64,000 nt of DNA from Ostrinia nubilalis (GCF_963855985.1 NC_087117.1:6955001-7019000); one strand, 5' to 3'; shown: positions 17,926-29,172, numbered from the stretch's first letter. The notes: generated by a model not told the origin, from the sequence alone. Made by a program: numbers and translations.

Positions 17926-18532
17926 CTTAAAATTATTGAATAACGTGTGAAATAAAATGAGACATTCATTATTTTAAGATTTATTTATTTAAAATATTTA
18001 TTGCACACATAAAAAACAGTGGTACAACAGGCGAGCTTAATGCCATGTGGCATTCTCTTCCAGCTAACCAGAAAATTAGACAAAACAGATTCCTTAACCG
18101 TGCGTTCGAAACTACAATGCAGGTTTGAACCCCAGAGCCTTCTTATGTAAATATTGTGTGTAAAAGACTGAATCATCATTGGAAAAATAATATTTTAGTT
18201 AAGTAGAGACCTAGGTAGTTTTACCTTCACGCATCATGATCGCGAAAGTGATTATACAATCATTGAGTGTGATGTGTGTTGTAGTACCTTTGTATAGAAT
18301 ATTAATTGATTTGCTAGTATTGATGTTCGACGCGCTCACCCTGAGACAATGGGCCGCGGGAAACGCATAATTACGCAAAAAACCAACATCCGATTGCCTG
18401 TTTCATATTTCCCAACTATCAGTAACTTACACAGCCCCACTTGATATCCACGTATTCAATAAAAGCGCGCCAAAATATTCGGATGTCAAGGCCGCCATTT
18501 TGAAAAGACCTGTCAAAATTTGCGCGGGAAAA
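17926..18532. other. Intergenic stretch and probable promoter of the secreted-protein gene
   Basis: No gene is seen. The last 200 bases before the ATG at 18533 are more GC-rich than the surroundings, and no TATA box is evident. The transcription start cannot be placed from sequence alone. Confidence 0.4.
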
Positions 18533-18835
18533 ATGACAGCCGCTAGTGCTGTGTACGCGTTGGTATTTTTCACTGTGATCGGTTTTCAAGTGACCGCGTG
18601 GACGATCGATTTGCCGGAAGTTAGGAAATTTTATTTCGAACGTTTCGAAAAACATGAAGCCAAAGAAAATCTAAATAATGAGTCGTACGATAACATAAAC
18701 GGGAATAGTGTTCATAATGCTAAAGATATGCATGTTTATGATTTGAATAAAAATAATAGAATTAAAAACCACGGCGAAGAGAAGAGCAAGTATGCGGATT
18801 CGTTCAACAATTACGAGTCCTACATGGTGCGAAAA
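18533..18835 (+). CDS. Secreted precursor exon 1
   Basis: Starts at the first ATG of the frame; an upstream TTG extension would spoil the signal peptide. Encodes the signal peptide and an Asn/Lys/Glu-rich region ending NYESYMVRK. Donor GTAAGT at 18836, phase 0. Confidence 0.75.
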
Positions 18836-21800
18836 GTAAGTATAAAATTAAATCTATACTAATATTATAAAGCTGAGAGTTTGTTTGTTTGTTTGTTTAC
18901 TTGAACGCGCTAATCTCCGGAACTACTGGTCCGATTTGAAAAATTCTTTCAGTGTTAGATAGCCCATTTATCGAAGAAGGCTATAGGCTATACAACATCA
19001 CGCTACGATCAATAGGAGCAGAGCAACAATGAAAAATGTTGCGATAACGGGTTTTTACGCGTACGGAGTCGCGGGCACAGCTAGTTATTTAATAAAGTTA
19101 GTTATATGAAGGTAGTTGTATATCGTTAGGTGTTCATAGAATATCATCATCTTCGATCAAGCGTAAAAATTGTTAATTACCTTGTCACGTTGAGGAACTT
19201 GACTCCAATTAGGTAGTTATTAATTTACACGTTGTGCATGAAAGAATATGTTTCTATTCAAGCTACTTACATTGTTATTAATAATGAGTTGCTTGTCTTG
19301 TAATAAAACCAATAATTAGTAGTCACCTTTCTTTTATGATTGTGTATTCTTAAATAAATTTTTTTCATCTTGAAAAACGAAGCATTTTAAACTTTCTATC
19401 GCCTCTGCAATTGTTTTTCATGTTTCAAGGAATAAACGGTGATAAATAAATGAAAAAATATTTTCTTCACAAATAAGTAACAACAATATTACACCATTTT
19501 TAGAAAGTTATCGTTAGCAGTTAACGCTCAATGTTAAGAGCGCCGCAACGCATCGCAACGTCCACGCTCGTCTCATCTCTCTTACTTATTGTAAAGACTG
19601 TTAGATACATAAAGAAATAAGTATTTTTTCTTTTCATTCTGTCATAGCACCCGTATTCACAAAGTACGATGCTTGCTTAAGTGAAGCAGCATATCGAACA
19701 CACAGCTTTGAATAGAACTCTGTTGCCCGTATTCACAAACGATGCTTGCTTAAGTGAAGCATCAAATCGAACGCACATCGTTGAATAGAGCTCTGTGATT
19801 GGTTCGTTTGTCACCCTATGCGTCCACGCGCACTGTGAGACCTCATAGTAATGTTTGTGAATACGGGCGTCAGTGACTTGGCACTTACAATGTCAAGATG
19901 GTACTTTAACGTTTCGTATTTTTTTTAATTAGGTATTTTATTATGTATGTAAGTAATGTCTTTTGTTGCCAAATAAAATTATTTCCTTCTTCTAACTTAT
20001 AGGTGCAGGATGCCCTTCACAATGGTAGCGTATACGTGGACGGCCTCCGTCTGTCCATCGAGCGGTACATCGAGGTGCTGGAAAACTGCAGCCGGCTCAA
20101 CTTGACCTCGGTAAGGAACATGCGAGTTTGCGCATTTCAATTGTTTATGATTTCTACTTTAGTGTCAGGGCCTTTATATTTTGTTTCTGCTTCAATATTT
20201 CCATTCAAATACACTGTAGAGTGACGTTAGAGATTATTGGAATTTGCACGATTTGGACTAGATACGACTGGGAATCGAACCACGCACATAGGGTATGTGT
20301 AAATCACGCCATGTCTGTCTGTTTACCTATCGTCTTAAATTACTAATGCATTCAGTCAGTTATTGTCATTCGTCAACTAAAACTTCTTCGTTGCACTTAA
20401 CAAATTAGCGAATTTCTGCAATGAATCTCTTTAATAAAAAAATCAAATTAAATCTACCTTTCAAACTTGCAATCATCAGATCAGAATAGATGTCGAAGGG
20501 CGCTACTATCAACACTGGGTTGTTAGTTTTTAATTTTTGCCACTAGAGGTTTCAAAATCGTTGACTATATCATCATCATCATCATCATCACAGCCATAGG
20601 ACGTCCACTGCTGAATATAGGCTTCCCCCAATGCTTTCCATGTTACCCGGTTGGCAGCGGCCTGCGTCCAGCGCCTTCCTGCTACCTTTATGATGTCGTC
20701 GGTCCACCTTGTGGTCCACGTTGACTATAGTCACTGCCTAATTTCATCCTTGTCATATGCCATTATCATCAATTTTGATCCTAGGACCTCCCGCCCGAGC
20801 TAACATCGCCGTTATCCATCGGCGATTTCACCAGCGTCCGCGCCTGGGTGGCCACCTGCCGTCGAGCCACCGAGTCAAGCGAGCACGTGCGGCGGCTCGC
20901 CGAGCTGGCGCTGTGGACCACGCGTCGGCTGCAGGACGTGGCCTTCACTGCTAAGTACAGCAAGGTTGGCAGAATCAAAGAGGAGCTTATATTGCTATCA
21001 GTTTGTGGTACTGTAGAGTAAGGTCTTGTGACTCGCTGGCCTTCACTGCTAAGTACAACAAGGTTGGTACACATGAGGGCTGTCGTATTTGTCCTACCAG
21101 CTAGCGCTAAGGTCCAGCTGTCACTTGCTGGCATTCACTGCTAATCTCTAGTTGCTAGTATTCACTAGTTGACGCCGCTGTAGATCCTGTACATTATAGC
21201 TCTAGCGAATAACTGAGTCCAGTACTTGAGGTATGGAAGCTGCACGGAAGGACAGCCCTCCTGCGTTTTCAAATAGTATGAAATTTTTGTCGTTTGTCGC
21301 GAGACAGCCATGGCTACTAAAGTCGCATAAACGTAAGAAGGACCTGTCACTCGCGAGTGGCTAAGATAGTGCTGTCTGCTGCTAACAGGTGAGCGTTAAA
21401 GCGACAGGAGGACTATGCATTTGCAGTCATCAGGATGTCGCCAGTACAGTAAGGTCCTGTCACTTGCTAGTGGCTAAGAGTGGCTGAAGCGCTTAGAGGC
21501 GACTTTACCTATAGTGCAGGGTGTGCGTTGCACAAGCGCTACATGGTCTAGAGACACTTCTGGAAGCGGTAAGAGGACCATCATTATTTGCATTCACCAG
21601 GATGTCGCCAGTAGAGTAAGGTCCTGTCATAGTGGCTAAGACATTGTCTCTAACCGCTAAAGTGACAGGACAACTATCGCTTAAGCAATCACTAGGAAGT
21701 CACCACTAGAGTAAGGATCTATCCACCGGCGCCGTCGCCAGCGTCCGCGCCTGGGTGGCCGCCTGCCGTCGAGCCACCGAGTCGAGCGAGCACGTGCGGC

Positions 21801-24800
21801 GGCTCGCCGAGCTGGCGCTGTGGACCACGCGTCGGTTGCAAGACGTAGCCTTCATTGCTAAGTACAGCAAGGTCGGTAGATTCAAAGGGGGACTATGGTT
21901 TTTGATCCCAGTTGGCGCCCCTAGAGTAGGTCCTGTCACTCGCTATGACTGTAACATTGGCGCCAACTGGTGAGTGCTGAAGTGGCAGGAGTAATATCGC
22001 ATTCGCAGGGGAGTCGGAGTGGCACGGGACGGGTGACATTGATATGACCGAGCATACATACAAGTCTGAAGCACATCTGAAGTTTCGCTGACGTTTGACG
22101 TCACAAAAAAGTCTTATGTGCTGTCATATTTGTTACCAGTTGGCGCCACTGTAAAGTCCTATCACTCGCTGACGTTCACTGCTAAATATAGCAAGATTAA
22201 CAAGGATCATTATCATTTCAGCCAAAGCAGGACGTCCACTGGTGAATATAGGTCTTCCTCAATGATTTCCATTCTGACCGATTGGTAGCCTGCATCCAGC
22301 GCCTTCCTGTAAATGAGGTCGCCCGTCAGTCCACCTTTATGGTCGCCTCTATACAAATTCAATATCAAAAGTATTGGGATTACTTAAAGTTACTCTCTTA
22401 TTTCCAAAAAATATAAAAGAATTAATGGGCAATAGTACCTACCTATAATAGTACCCACGTAGGTACATTACCCATTCTTTCTTTTGAATATTAACCTATA
22501 TTCTGTGCCCAACAGAGTAATAAATGTAAACTTATATAAAAAGCTTGTAAAAATATACTTACAGGATGACAGCATGGAAGAAAACGAGTTGTTACTACGT
22601 CTGGCGTGGTATCTGGACAAGCTGGCGCATCTCACAGGCTACGACCCGAATCCCGAAGACCACACCACCACTGCACGTCCACCAGGTTAGTAAAGCTATT
22701 TATAAGAAAGTTAAGATTAAAATAAGAGAAGAAATACCCTAACGAAAATAGGCCCTGCTGCGCTACATAGGTTTATCCGATGAGAGAGAATAAAGAGCTC
22801 CAAGTTTAGTGCAAGCGAGATATACACTGGATTTTAAAGAAAAAGAGCCGGTTAGAAAATCTCATAGTCTTCAAAAGTGCCTGTTCTTGCTTTACGAAAC
22901 AAAACATACTGGAAAAATTACGCATTTTAATTTATTTATACATCGATCTTATTAAAAATAAAAAGCTTATTTCATAAAGGTAGGTCGGGTATAACATACG
23001 AGATATTGAAGATTTTCTAATCGACCTTTTTTCTTTACAGTCAGCGAGTCTGAAAGTACCTAATAATTTAGGTAACTTCTAAATGTATTTGTACCTAATT
23101 TGTAAATCAACACCGCCAAAGATGCTGCCTCAAGTTATCAACTTTCAGTAAAGGTAAGTATGCACAATTTCCAGAGACAACACGTCTGCCCTCACTCGCC
23201 CTGCCTCTGCCGAACTTTCTGCCAAACATATCGGCTGAGGTGAAGAACGCCATACTGGAATGTCTCCGAGTAAACTCTAGCGAGCCCGCGACCCAAAGGT
23301 GTGCCCTGCCGATCCCGCCGCGGGCGCTCAGGCAAATCGCTAGGGTGTACAACTTAAGTGGTGCGTATTTCAATAATTTTTTTATTGTTATCTAAACTCA
23401 TGTTTGAAACTTTGAAGTCATAAAAATAAGAAGCCAAAAATCGCTATTTATTGTCCCGAAGCAGTGGTAGGGTTAATACTGGGACGCGTAAAGTGCTTTT
23501 TAAAAGCCTATTTGCTAAAATAAAATGAGTTTTGTGACAATGATGAGAGATAAACAGACAGTCTCATGTTCGCCAAATTCAAACTCAAGCAGCGAGAATG
23601 CGTACTAGGTATCAACCCTTACCCATGTGACATGCAATAAATAATATTATGAATTTGAATTTGAAAGGATTAGTATTTGTTTAAATAGCTCAACTAGGTG
23701 GACCGACGATCTGTGAAGGTAGCAGGAAGTAGGTACCTGGATGCAGGCAACGCGGGACTGGACATTGTGGAAAATGAAAACCCTTGAGGGAGGCCTTTCT
23801 GCAGTTGTGAACGTCATTTGGCTGAAACGACGCGATGTATACCTACTACAAAATAAAATAGTAACACAAATAATCAGGAATCGGAAGTTCGTCAATTAAT
23901 ACTAATCATAATATTATATATATTTATTATCTAATAGTCGTTAACAATGTGTATACAACTTTAATTTGAGTAATATGTTGTCGAAATATGTAGCAATTAG
24001 CAGTCATCGGAAACAGTAATTCGATGTAATTTGGCTACAGTTATGCACTGGAAAATTTTGTACTGAGCAGTTTCTAATTGGTATTAATGAGGGTATTCGC
24101 CAGAAAAAAAATCTGCCAGATGGCAATACGTAGACGCAAGGTCCAAATGCTGCATGATTGGTTATTTTTGACATGACATTGACAGATATGTCAAAATCCA
24201 CCAATCACGCAGCAGTCAGACCCCACATCCACGTCCCGCCATCTAGCGGATCTTTCATTCGCGAAAACCCTCATTGAACTGAGTTATTTTTCACTTCCGC
24301 AGATTCCTCCGAAACAGACGCGTCACTCGATACGTCAGGCCGAGTACCACGAAGATTGAGTGACGACACTTCGCTCCCATCCCTAGAACCGGAACTGCTG
24401 CTCGCCACAGACAACAAACGCGTTTTCGCGCCAATTCTGACACCTGTCAAATCAGTTCAAAAACGCTCCGTCACAGATTCGGTAGATCCATTGGTCAAGG
24501 TTTTGAAATATTACGCGAAGCATAAGATTTGGGTCAATTCTAATCCTCTCGTTGAAAATTTTGACGAATTTGCGCCAAATAATGATGTCTTTGACGTTAA
24601 AAACGATTTGCACCCTAAAAATATCCAAAAACGGTCATTAGATGATAAACCTCAAGTTCTAAACAAGCCTCAAACAAATCCTTTGCAGGATCTTAGCAAA
24701 TACATTAAAGGAAAGCCTAGTATCCACTACAACATCAACAGAGAACGTTTCCGTTCTGCTCTAGACGCTATTCACAGCAAAAAGGTTATTTCGAACAACA

Positions 24801-25324
24801 AAATAAAGAAATTAAAAAAGATTTTTAGATACCGACGTTCGCCCTACGAGTTTGAACATCACCACCACGAGCATTTTCTTCCACACATTCCACACGACCA
24901 CGTAATAAAAACGCACACAAACGTCCACTACGAACCTCACAAAGATCCGGCAGTGGTAGCTAAAGAGACCGTTGAAAAAATAAAGGCGACCATAGACAAG
25001 ATACACACGAAAAAGGTTATATTGCACAAGAAGATTGAAGCGTTGAAACATATTTTGAGGTCGAAACGGTCTACGCACTATGAGGGTGTGATTCGGCCCC
25101 GTATATCGGACAATCCTCAGCCAGACTTGAGTTATTATGTAAAGAATAGGGTAGGCACAAATTTTAATAGGGATTTGGCTCAAGCAGCGTCGGTGAGAGC
25201 ATCGCTAGAGAATGCTTTCCAGAGGGGAAACATTTTGGTGGTACAGCGGTACGGAGCTAACTACAATCCAGCTGTTCTCAACCCTTTCTATGCAGGAGTG
25301 CTTCAATCTATGAGTGATTCTTAA
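18533..25324 (+). CDS. Secreted precursor-like protein with dibasic sites, six exons, unrecognised family
   Basis: Exons 18533-18835, 20003-20110, 20785-20964, 22565-22685, 23175-23360 and 24303-25324 join in phase to 639 residues. A signal peptide is clear at residues 1-22 (MTAASAVYALVFFTVIGF). Residues 102-300 hold four cysteines in helical segments. From about 313 on there are basic cleavage-like sites: PRRL, QKRS (353-354 and 409-410), RYRRS and RSKRS. Three modules with the pattern Pro-x2-x-Leu-x-Tyr-x-x-Lys and two LDAIHSKKVI / IDKIHTKKVI helices repeat between them, and a His-rich stretch follows RYRRS. The layout suggests a secreted precursor cut by proprotein convertases. I do not recognise the family. 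The introns carry RTE, Helitron-like and exon-copy repeats. Confidence 0.75.
18853..19085. mobile_element. Helitron-like non-autonomous element
   Basis: Begins TCTATACTAATATTATAAAG, contains AACGCGCTAATCTCCGGAAC and ATAGCCCATTTATCGAAGAA, and ends GCGGGCACAGCTAGT. The TC start and CTAG end fit Helitron rules, and no inverted termini are seen. The class assignment is from memory of lepidopteran repeats and is not certain. Confidence 0.5.
19090..19640. other. AT-rich intron sequence, no gene seen
   Basis: Intron 1 of the secreted-protein gene. No exon or structured repeat is recognised here. Confidence 0.5.
19644..19870. mobile_element. TGTGAATACGGG-family repeat, double copy
   Basis: CCCGTATTCACAAA and GATGCTTGCTTAAGTGAAGC occur twice (19648 and 19727), then CCCTATGCGTCCACGCGCAC and TTTGTGAATACGGGCG close the element. 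Ends are inverted repeats. Confidence 0.65.
20003..20110 (+). CDS. Secreted precursor exon 2
   Basis: Acceptor TTATAG ends at 20002, donor GTAAGG at 20111. 36 codons: VQDALHNGSVYVDGLRL to ENCSRLNLTS, with two possible N-glycosylation sites (NGS, NLT). Phase 0 at both ends. Confidence 0.75.
20570..20716 (-). mobile_element. RTE-like LINE 3' fragment
   Basis: After a CAT repeat, GCCATAGGACGTCCACTGCT to GCGGCCTGCGTCCAGCGCC and ATGTCGTCGGTCCACCTTGT is the reverse complement of the conserved RTE 3' coding end. Inside intron 2 of the secreted-protein gene. Confidence 0.7.
20785..20964 (+). CDS. Secreted precursor exon 3
   Basis: Acceptor CCTAG ends at 20784, donor GTTGGC at 20965. 60 codons, DLPPELTSPLSIGDFTSV to DVAFTAKYSK, probably helical. 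GC-rich compared with its introns. Parent of the copies at 21041-22200. Confidence 0.75.
21041..22200 (+). repeat. Array derived from secreted-precursor exon 3 end plus donor
   Basis: Short units repeat GGCCTTCACTGCTAAGTACA, AGCAAGGTTGG and GAGTAAGGTCCTGTCACT at 21041, 21130, 21440, 21600, 21710 and 22170 with much decay. One long copy is annotated separately. The array lies entirely downstream of its parent exon. Confidence 0.65.
21719..21871 (+). pseudogene. Long copy of secreted-precursor exon 3
   Basis: Open frame AVASVRAWVAACRRATESSE to DVAFIAKYSK with donor GTCGGT at 21872. It lacks the first nine residues of the parent, and no pyrimidine tract plus AG sits at its start. High identity to the parent despite the decayed surroundings suggests a recent or gene-converted copy. 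Confidence 0.75.
22220..22345 (-). mobile_element. RTE-like LINE 3' fragment
   Basis: AGGACGTCCACTGGTGAATA, CTCAATGATTTCCATTCTG and GCCTGCATCCAGCGCCTTCC match the same LINE end as 20570, more diverged. Confidence 0.6.
22565..22685 (+). CDS. Secreted precursor exon 4
   Basis: Acceptor TTACAG ends at 22564, donor GTTAGT at 22686. Encodes DDSMEENELLLRLAWYLDKL to a Thr/Pro-rich end (HTTTARPP). Leaves one base, matching the next exon. Confidence 0.75.
22690..23170. other. Intron 4 of the secreted-protein gene, no feature seen
   Basis: AT-rich sequence without a recognised exon, RNA gene or mobile element. Confidence 0.4.
23175..23360 (+). CDS. Secreted precursor exon 5
   Basis: Acceptor TTTCCAG ends at 23174, donor GTGCGT at 23361. 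Encodes TTRLPSLALPLPNFLPN through AILECLRVNSSEPATQRC to RALRQIARVYNLS. Contains two cysteines. Confidence 0.75.
23445..23540 (+). mobile_element. CR1/jockey-like LINE 3' tail fragment
   Basis: TTTATTGTCCCGAAGCAGTG, GGTTAATACTGGGACGCG and TTTTAAAAGCCTATTTGC match the 3' tail of the LINE at 15745-17925. Confidence 0.65.
23690..23835 (+). mobile_element. RTE-like LINE 3' fragment, decayed
   Basis: AGGTGGACCGACGATCTGTG, AGGTAGCAGGAAG and GATGCAGGCAACGCGGGACT match the coding-orientation RTE end, interrupted by small indels. Confidence 0.6.
24089..24272. mobile_element. Small inverted-repeat MITE in intron 5
   Basis: GAGGGTATTCGCC..ATCTGCCAGATGGC on the left pairs with GCCATCTAGCGGATC..GCGAAAACCCTC on the right. 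GATTGGTTATTTTTGACATG and its inverted partner lie inside. It ends 30 bases before the exon 6 acceptor. Confidence 0.65.
24303..25324 (+). CDS. Secreted precursor exon 6 (terminal)
   Basis: Acceptor TTCCGCAG ends at 24302; stop TAA at 25322-25324. Carries about 340 codons with all the QKRS, RYRRS and RSKRS sites, the repeated Tyr/Lys modules, and the His-rich stretch (FEHHHHEHFLPHIPHDH). The C-terminus reads NPFYAGVLQSMSDS. Confidence 0.8.
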
Positions 25325-25484
25325 CCCTCAATCGCTCAATGGTAGTATAGTAACTATTATTTTGAACTTTATTGCCTTGTGTTAAGGTCCAAAAACAAGA
25401 TTTTTATTAACTTGCGTATCCGTTCTACAGCCGTATTGGGGCAGTAGTTTCTTTTCTTAACAATAACGTTATCATAAATCACTG

Positions 25485-25640
25485 GTTAACGCAGCGTAGG
25501 ACGTCCACCTACAAGGTGGACCGATGATCTCGTAAAGTAGCAGGAAGGCGCTGTATGTAGGCTGTTAAGGAAATCATTGGGGAAGGCCTATGTTCAGCAG
25601 TGGACGTCCTATGGCTGATATGATGATGATGAAATCACCG
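25485..25640 (+). mobile_element. RTE-like LINE 3' fragment
   Basis: AAGGTGGACCGATGATCTCG, GTAGCAGGAAGGCGCTG and GTTCAGCAGTGGACGTCCTA end in a GATGATGAT tail, the coding-strand orientation of the RTE end. Confidence 0.7.
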
Positions 25641-25649
25641 AGTTTTCAT

Positions 25650-25862
25650 CTATACTTACGAGCAAAAGTATGGAATCAGGCCGTTGTGTTTGGTTCCGAG
25701 CCATCTTAAGAACTGAATGATATGTATTTAAAGTATCAATTTAAAGTGTAAAACATTACCTTTAAAATGGTACCATTTTTAATTATCTTCTATTAGTCAT
25801 TTAGTTCTTACGATCGCTCGGAACAAGTATGGTGATTCCATACTTTTGCTCGCGAGTGTATA
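25650..25862. mobile_element. Mariner-like MITE
   Basis: TACGAGCAAAAGTATGGAATC on the left and GATTCCATACTTTTGCTCG on the right are inverted termini, bordered by TA. Diverged inner arms continue (GGTTCCGAGCCATCTTAAGA / AGTTCTTACGATCGCTCGGA). 213 bases, non-coding. Confidence 0.7.
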
Positions 25863-26235
25863 TTGTTGTATTTTTTTTTTATTATACTTGTGTGCTTAAT
25901 TTATTAAAATCAGATAGTTACTCTTCTAATACCAAAACTGTATTTCGATGACGTAACTCGCCACCGCGTTCTAAAAGTTTGGCAGCGACATCTTTTATTT
26001 ATAAATAGAACTAGAATGAACACCTTAATAGAAACATAAATTAATGTAGTTTTATTTGTCGGTGTATAATATATTTAGTTTTATTTATTGGTGCATAATA
26101 TTCAAATAAATAATTAGTTAAGTATTTAATATCAATTTTGTAGTTTAATAAAGCAAAACTGAATTTATTTGTAATTTTACTACATGGAAATAGTAAGTAC
26201 CTTCTAAATCTTACATTAGTTTTTTAAGGCGTGAC

Positions 26236-26590
26236 ATTTGTCACCGTGACAATATGTCTCTTTCGTCACCGTGACAGTAGTCTTTTTTTCACCGTAACAG
26301 TAGTCTCTTTGTCACCGTGACAGTAGTCTCTTTGTCACCGTGACAGTAGTCTCTTTGTCACCATGATAGTATTTCTCTCCATAAATTGGAATTCGGAATT
26401 AGTACTACAATCCGGCCGAGTTAACGCACACCTGGCTGCCGTGACGTCACATCGACTCTGGTACGGACGGTAATGCGAGGGAGATTCGCATTCAACGAGG
26501 TGCGCAGTTAACTCGATCGGGTTGTATGTTCTCTCTTTTACTCTTTATAAAAGTGTAAAAGAGAAAGATATACTGTCACGGTGACAAAAT
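26236..26590. repeat. Repeated 11-bp palindrome GTCACCGTGAC
   Basis: Five exact or near-exact copies at about 24-base spacing between 26243 and 26370, separated by AGTAGTCTCTTT, and a further copy in GTCACGGTGAC form at 26575. A second palindrome (CTCTTTTACTCT..AAAAGTGTAAAAGAG) lies at about 26532-26566. Intergenic, downstream of the secreted-protein gene. Confidence 0.6.
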
Positions 26591-27244
26591 TTGGTTGAGA
26601 AAATTAAACAAATATTTAATTACACAAAAATATATTCAATAATAATAATTGAGAAGCAGTACGAACTACATTAACATGATTGTGGGACGTCCCAGTACAT
26701 CCTACGTACGTCCCAGTACATCTTACGTAAGAATATGCACAGATTACGAATTAAGCGTCAAGTTGTTACGGTCATTCTCAATAAAAAATAATTATTTCTT
26801 ATTTTTCAATATTTATCTGTTGTCTGATACCCATAGTACAAGCTTTGCTTAATCTGGGACAGACAGAAAAGGTGAGGGTTGCCATTAAAAAAGTAAATGT
26901 TGCCATTTAAAAAATGGGGATATCAGTTTTGACAGTTCACATAAAATGGCGCTACCAGTAACTCACTCGTCAGTGGTGGCAACTTTGAAGTATAAAAACG
27001 ACAGCCCTCTTTGCAAAAACATTTCTAAAATTACAAAAAAAACTTGTCAAAATTCCTGATTTTAACAAAAACAGTTGAATTAAAATAACCATAGAAAAGA
27101 ACGACCATAATCAACTCGCGCGCATAAGAAACCGCACCGCCGGGTACAAAATAATATAACAATGTAATAAACTTGATAAAATCAACGACTACTAAGGGCG
27201 GGGGCCTGTTGTACTTTGCGGGGGTCTATGAAGACAACTGAGGG

Positions 27245-27520
27245 GTCTTTTGTACCACTAATAAGCATTAATGGCGGAAAAAAGTGCAAGCGCTTATACG
27301 CAAAATGACGATCGGTAGCGCTGTCACTTATAAAAAAATGAATGAAACACGTCACTATTGAAGTTAGCAAAAATCGTCGAAAACTGTGTATGGGTCGCTA
27401 TTTTGCTTATGAGCACTTTTTTCCGCCATGCATCCATTTAAATAAGTTTTCAGACAAATGTTATAAATTTTAAGCTTTGCTTAGTTTGGGACTAGATGGC
27501 GCTGTTTATAAGCCCAAAGT
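27245..27520. mobile_element. Palindromic MITE, inverted partner of 33335-33605
   Basis: TGGCGGAAAAAAGTGC..GCTTATACGC pairs with TTTGCTTATGAGCACTTTTT. The flank AAGCTTTGCTTAGTTTGGGA with CTAGATGGCGCTG is found in the opposite orientation at 33335. Confidence 0.6.
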
Positions 27521-29018
27521 TTTTGAGCGGTTGTTGATCAGATCAAAGCATTCTGAACTTGATAGGTCTTGAATTAGCAGTGTTAAAACTACCCTCAGTT
27601 GCAAAAAAACTTTCAACAAACTCCCGGCGGTGCGACAAGCGACTTAGAAATTAATAAAATATTAAAGGACAAATGGCCGATTGATTTTATTCTTAAAGCG
27701 AAGTTAACTTAAATTATGCTCAATACAAAGTCTGCTGATTAAGATTCGACTGACCAAAGACAATATATTTGGTTGTCGAATGGTCGCCAGTACGTCAACC
27801 AACAACAAAATTACGTTACTTGATTTTCAATCTTATGTTCAACAAATAATGTCGAAAATTCGCTCAGCATTTACTTGGATTTCATTTGTTATCTCATTTT
27901 AAAAGATATTTTCTCTTTTTTTTGTTCTGTTGTAGGTTGAACTACTGGCGACTATACAGAGCTTTTAAAGAAAAAGGTTAAATATGAAATAATTATACTT
28001 AATTACTTACATTTAAAACTAGATATAACACATTATTATTGTCTCGCCGATGTATTTATTGCTTTAATACTTTTAAAAATGACGTTAACAGCCATATAAA
28101 TATTTAAAACATGATTTAAAACAAAAAACAATATCTGTTACTACCATAACATTAATTTAAAACATTGTTATAGAATAAATTCTTGTTTTAATGTTCAGAA
28201 ATTTTAATTTAATTTAAAAATTAAAAAGATTAAAAACACGTAAAACAGCACCATTTGTTTTACAAACAATTTAACGGTCAAACAAAAAATTATTCTATAA
28301 CAAACAATTGTTTATTGTTTGCAATTAAATTATTGGTCCCAATTTCCAAGTTCTCACATTTGTGACAGTTAATTTCAATGAAAATGGTAATTTTTCGGCC
28401 ATTTCTATCGAAAATCTAAGTAAGGTTGTCAAAATTGTACTGTAAACTATCTGACAAGTTATAATTATTATGTTTTTGATAATAAACAAATATATACACA
28501 ATACAGTGTACGTATACATACACCAAAAAAGATACAGTAAACAAAAAAGCCGTGGAATGCAGAAAAAAACGTTGAAGGAATGTTTTTCTAGTCTTTAAAT
28601 TTGATTTCAGTCAAAATTATTATTTTTCTAACACAGTACAGTATAGACAAACAATTTTTATTTTCATATGATATCTACATCCCACGAATGTATATTTGTA
28701 TACATATAAGCAAAGGCACGAATTTCAACAACTTATCGACCTGTATACGGCCGTATATAAATGAATTACTGTATATTATATACCAATACAATAGTATATA
28801 CACGCTACGTTAATATTCTTTAGTCAGAAGCAGCTACAACAGTATTAAATTATTATTAAGGCTCGATTACACAATTGACAGTTATGTAACGAACAAACGT
28901 TTTGAACTGTTTTACAATTTTTTGAATTGTTTTACAATTTTTTGAACTGTTACATTTTTTTTAATTAAATGTGACACACTTTTTTTCAAATTCAATATAT
29001 TTATTGCTATTAAGTAGT
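27521..29018. other. AT-rich intergenic DNA between convergent genes, no gene seen
   Basis: Very AT-rich with short frames only. It separates the end of the secreted-protein gene from the 3' end of the spectrin gene. No RNA gene is recognised. Confidence 0.5.
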
Positions 29019-29025
29019 GTAACTA

Positions 29026-29142
29026 TAGTCTGGTCTGTGAGCACGCTACACAGTCGCGATAGCAATATAATTACGCGCGAGCGATAAGGATGGGTAGCTT
29101 GGGGTCATTGGACAAAATTCTACGTGCTCACGGACCAGGCTT
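29026..29142. mobile_element. TA-target palindromic MITE, deleted copy
   Basis: Left arm shortened to TAGTCTGGTCTGTGAGCACG; right arm complete (GGGGTCATTGGACAAAATTC to GGACCAGGCTT). TA on each side. It lies just beyond the 3' end of the spectrin gene. Confidence 0.7.
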
Positions 29143-29166
29143 TAGTTGAAAATAGAGAATATTTTT

Positions 29167-29172
29167 TTTATT
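29167..29172 (-). terminator. Candidate poly(A) signal of the spectrin gene
   Basis: TTTATT on the plus strand is AATAAA on the sense strand, 77 bases past the stop codon. Plausible by position only. Confidence 0.4.

Noticed and set aside
22430..22485. Short inverted repeat GGGCAATAGTACCTACC / GGTACATTACCC
   Set aside because: Short and imperfect, without a target duplication or other copies in the window.
24812..25183. Minus-strand frame of 123 codons
   Set aside because: Shadow of exon 6 of the secreted-protein gene, with no domain of its own.
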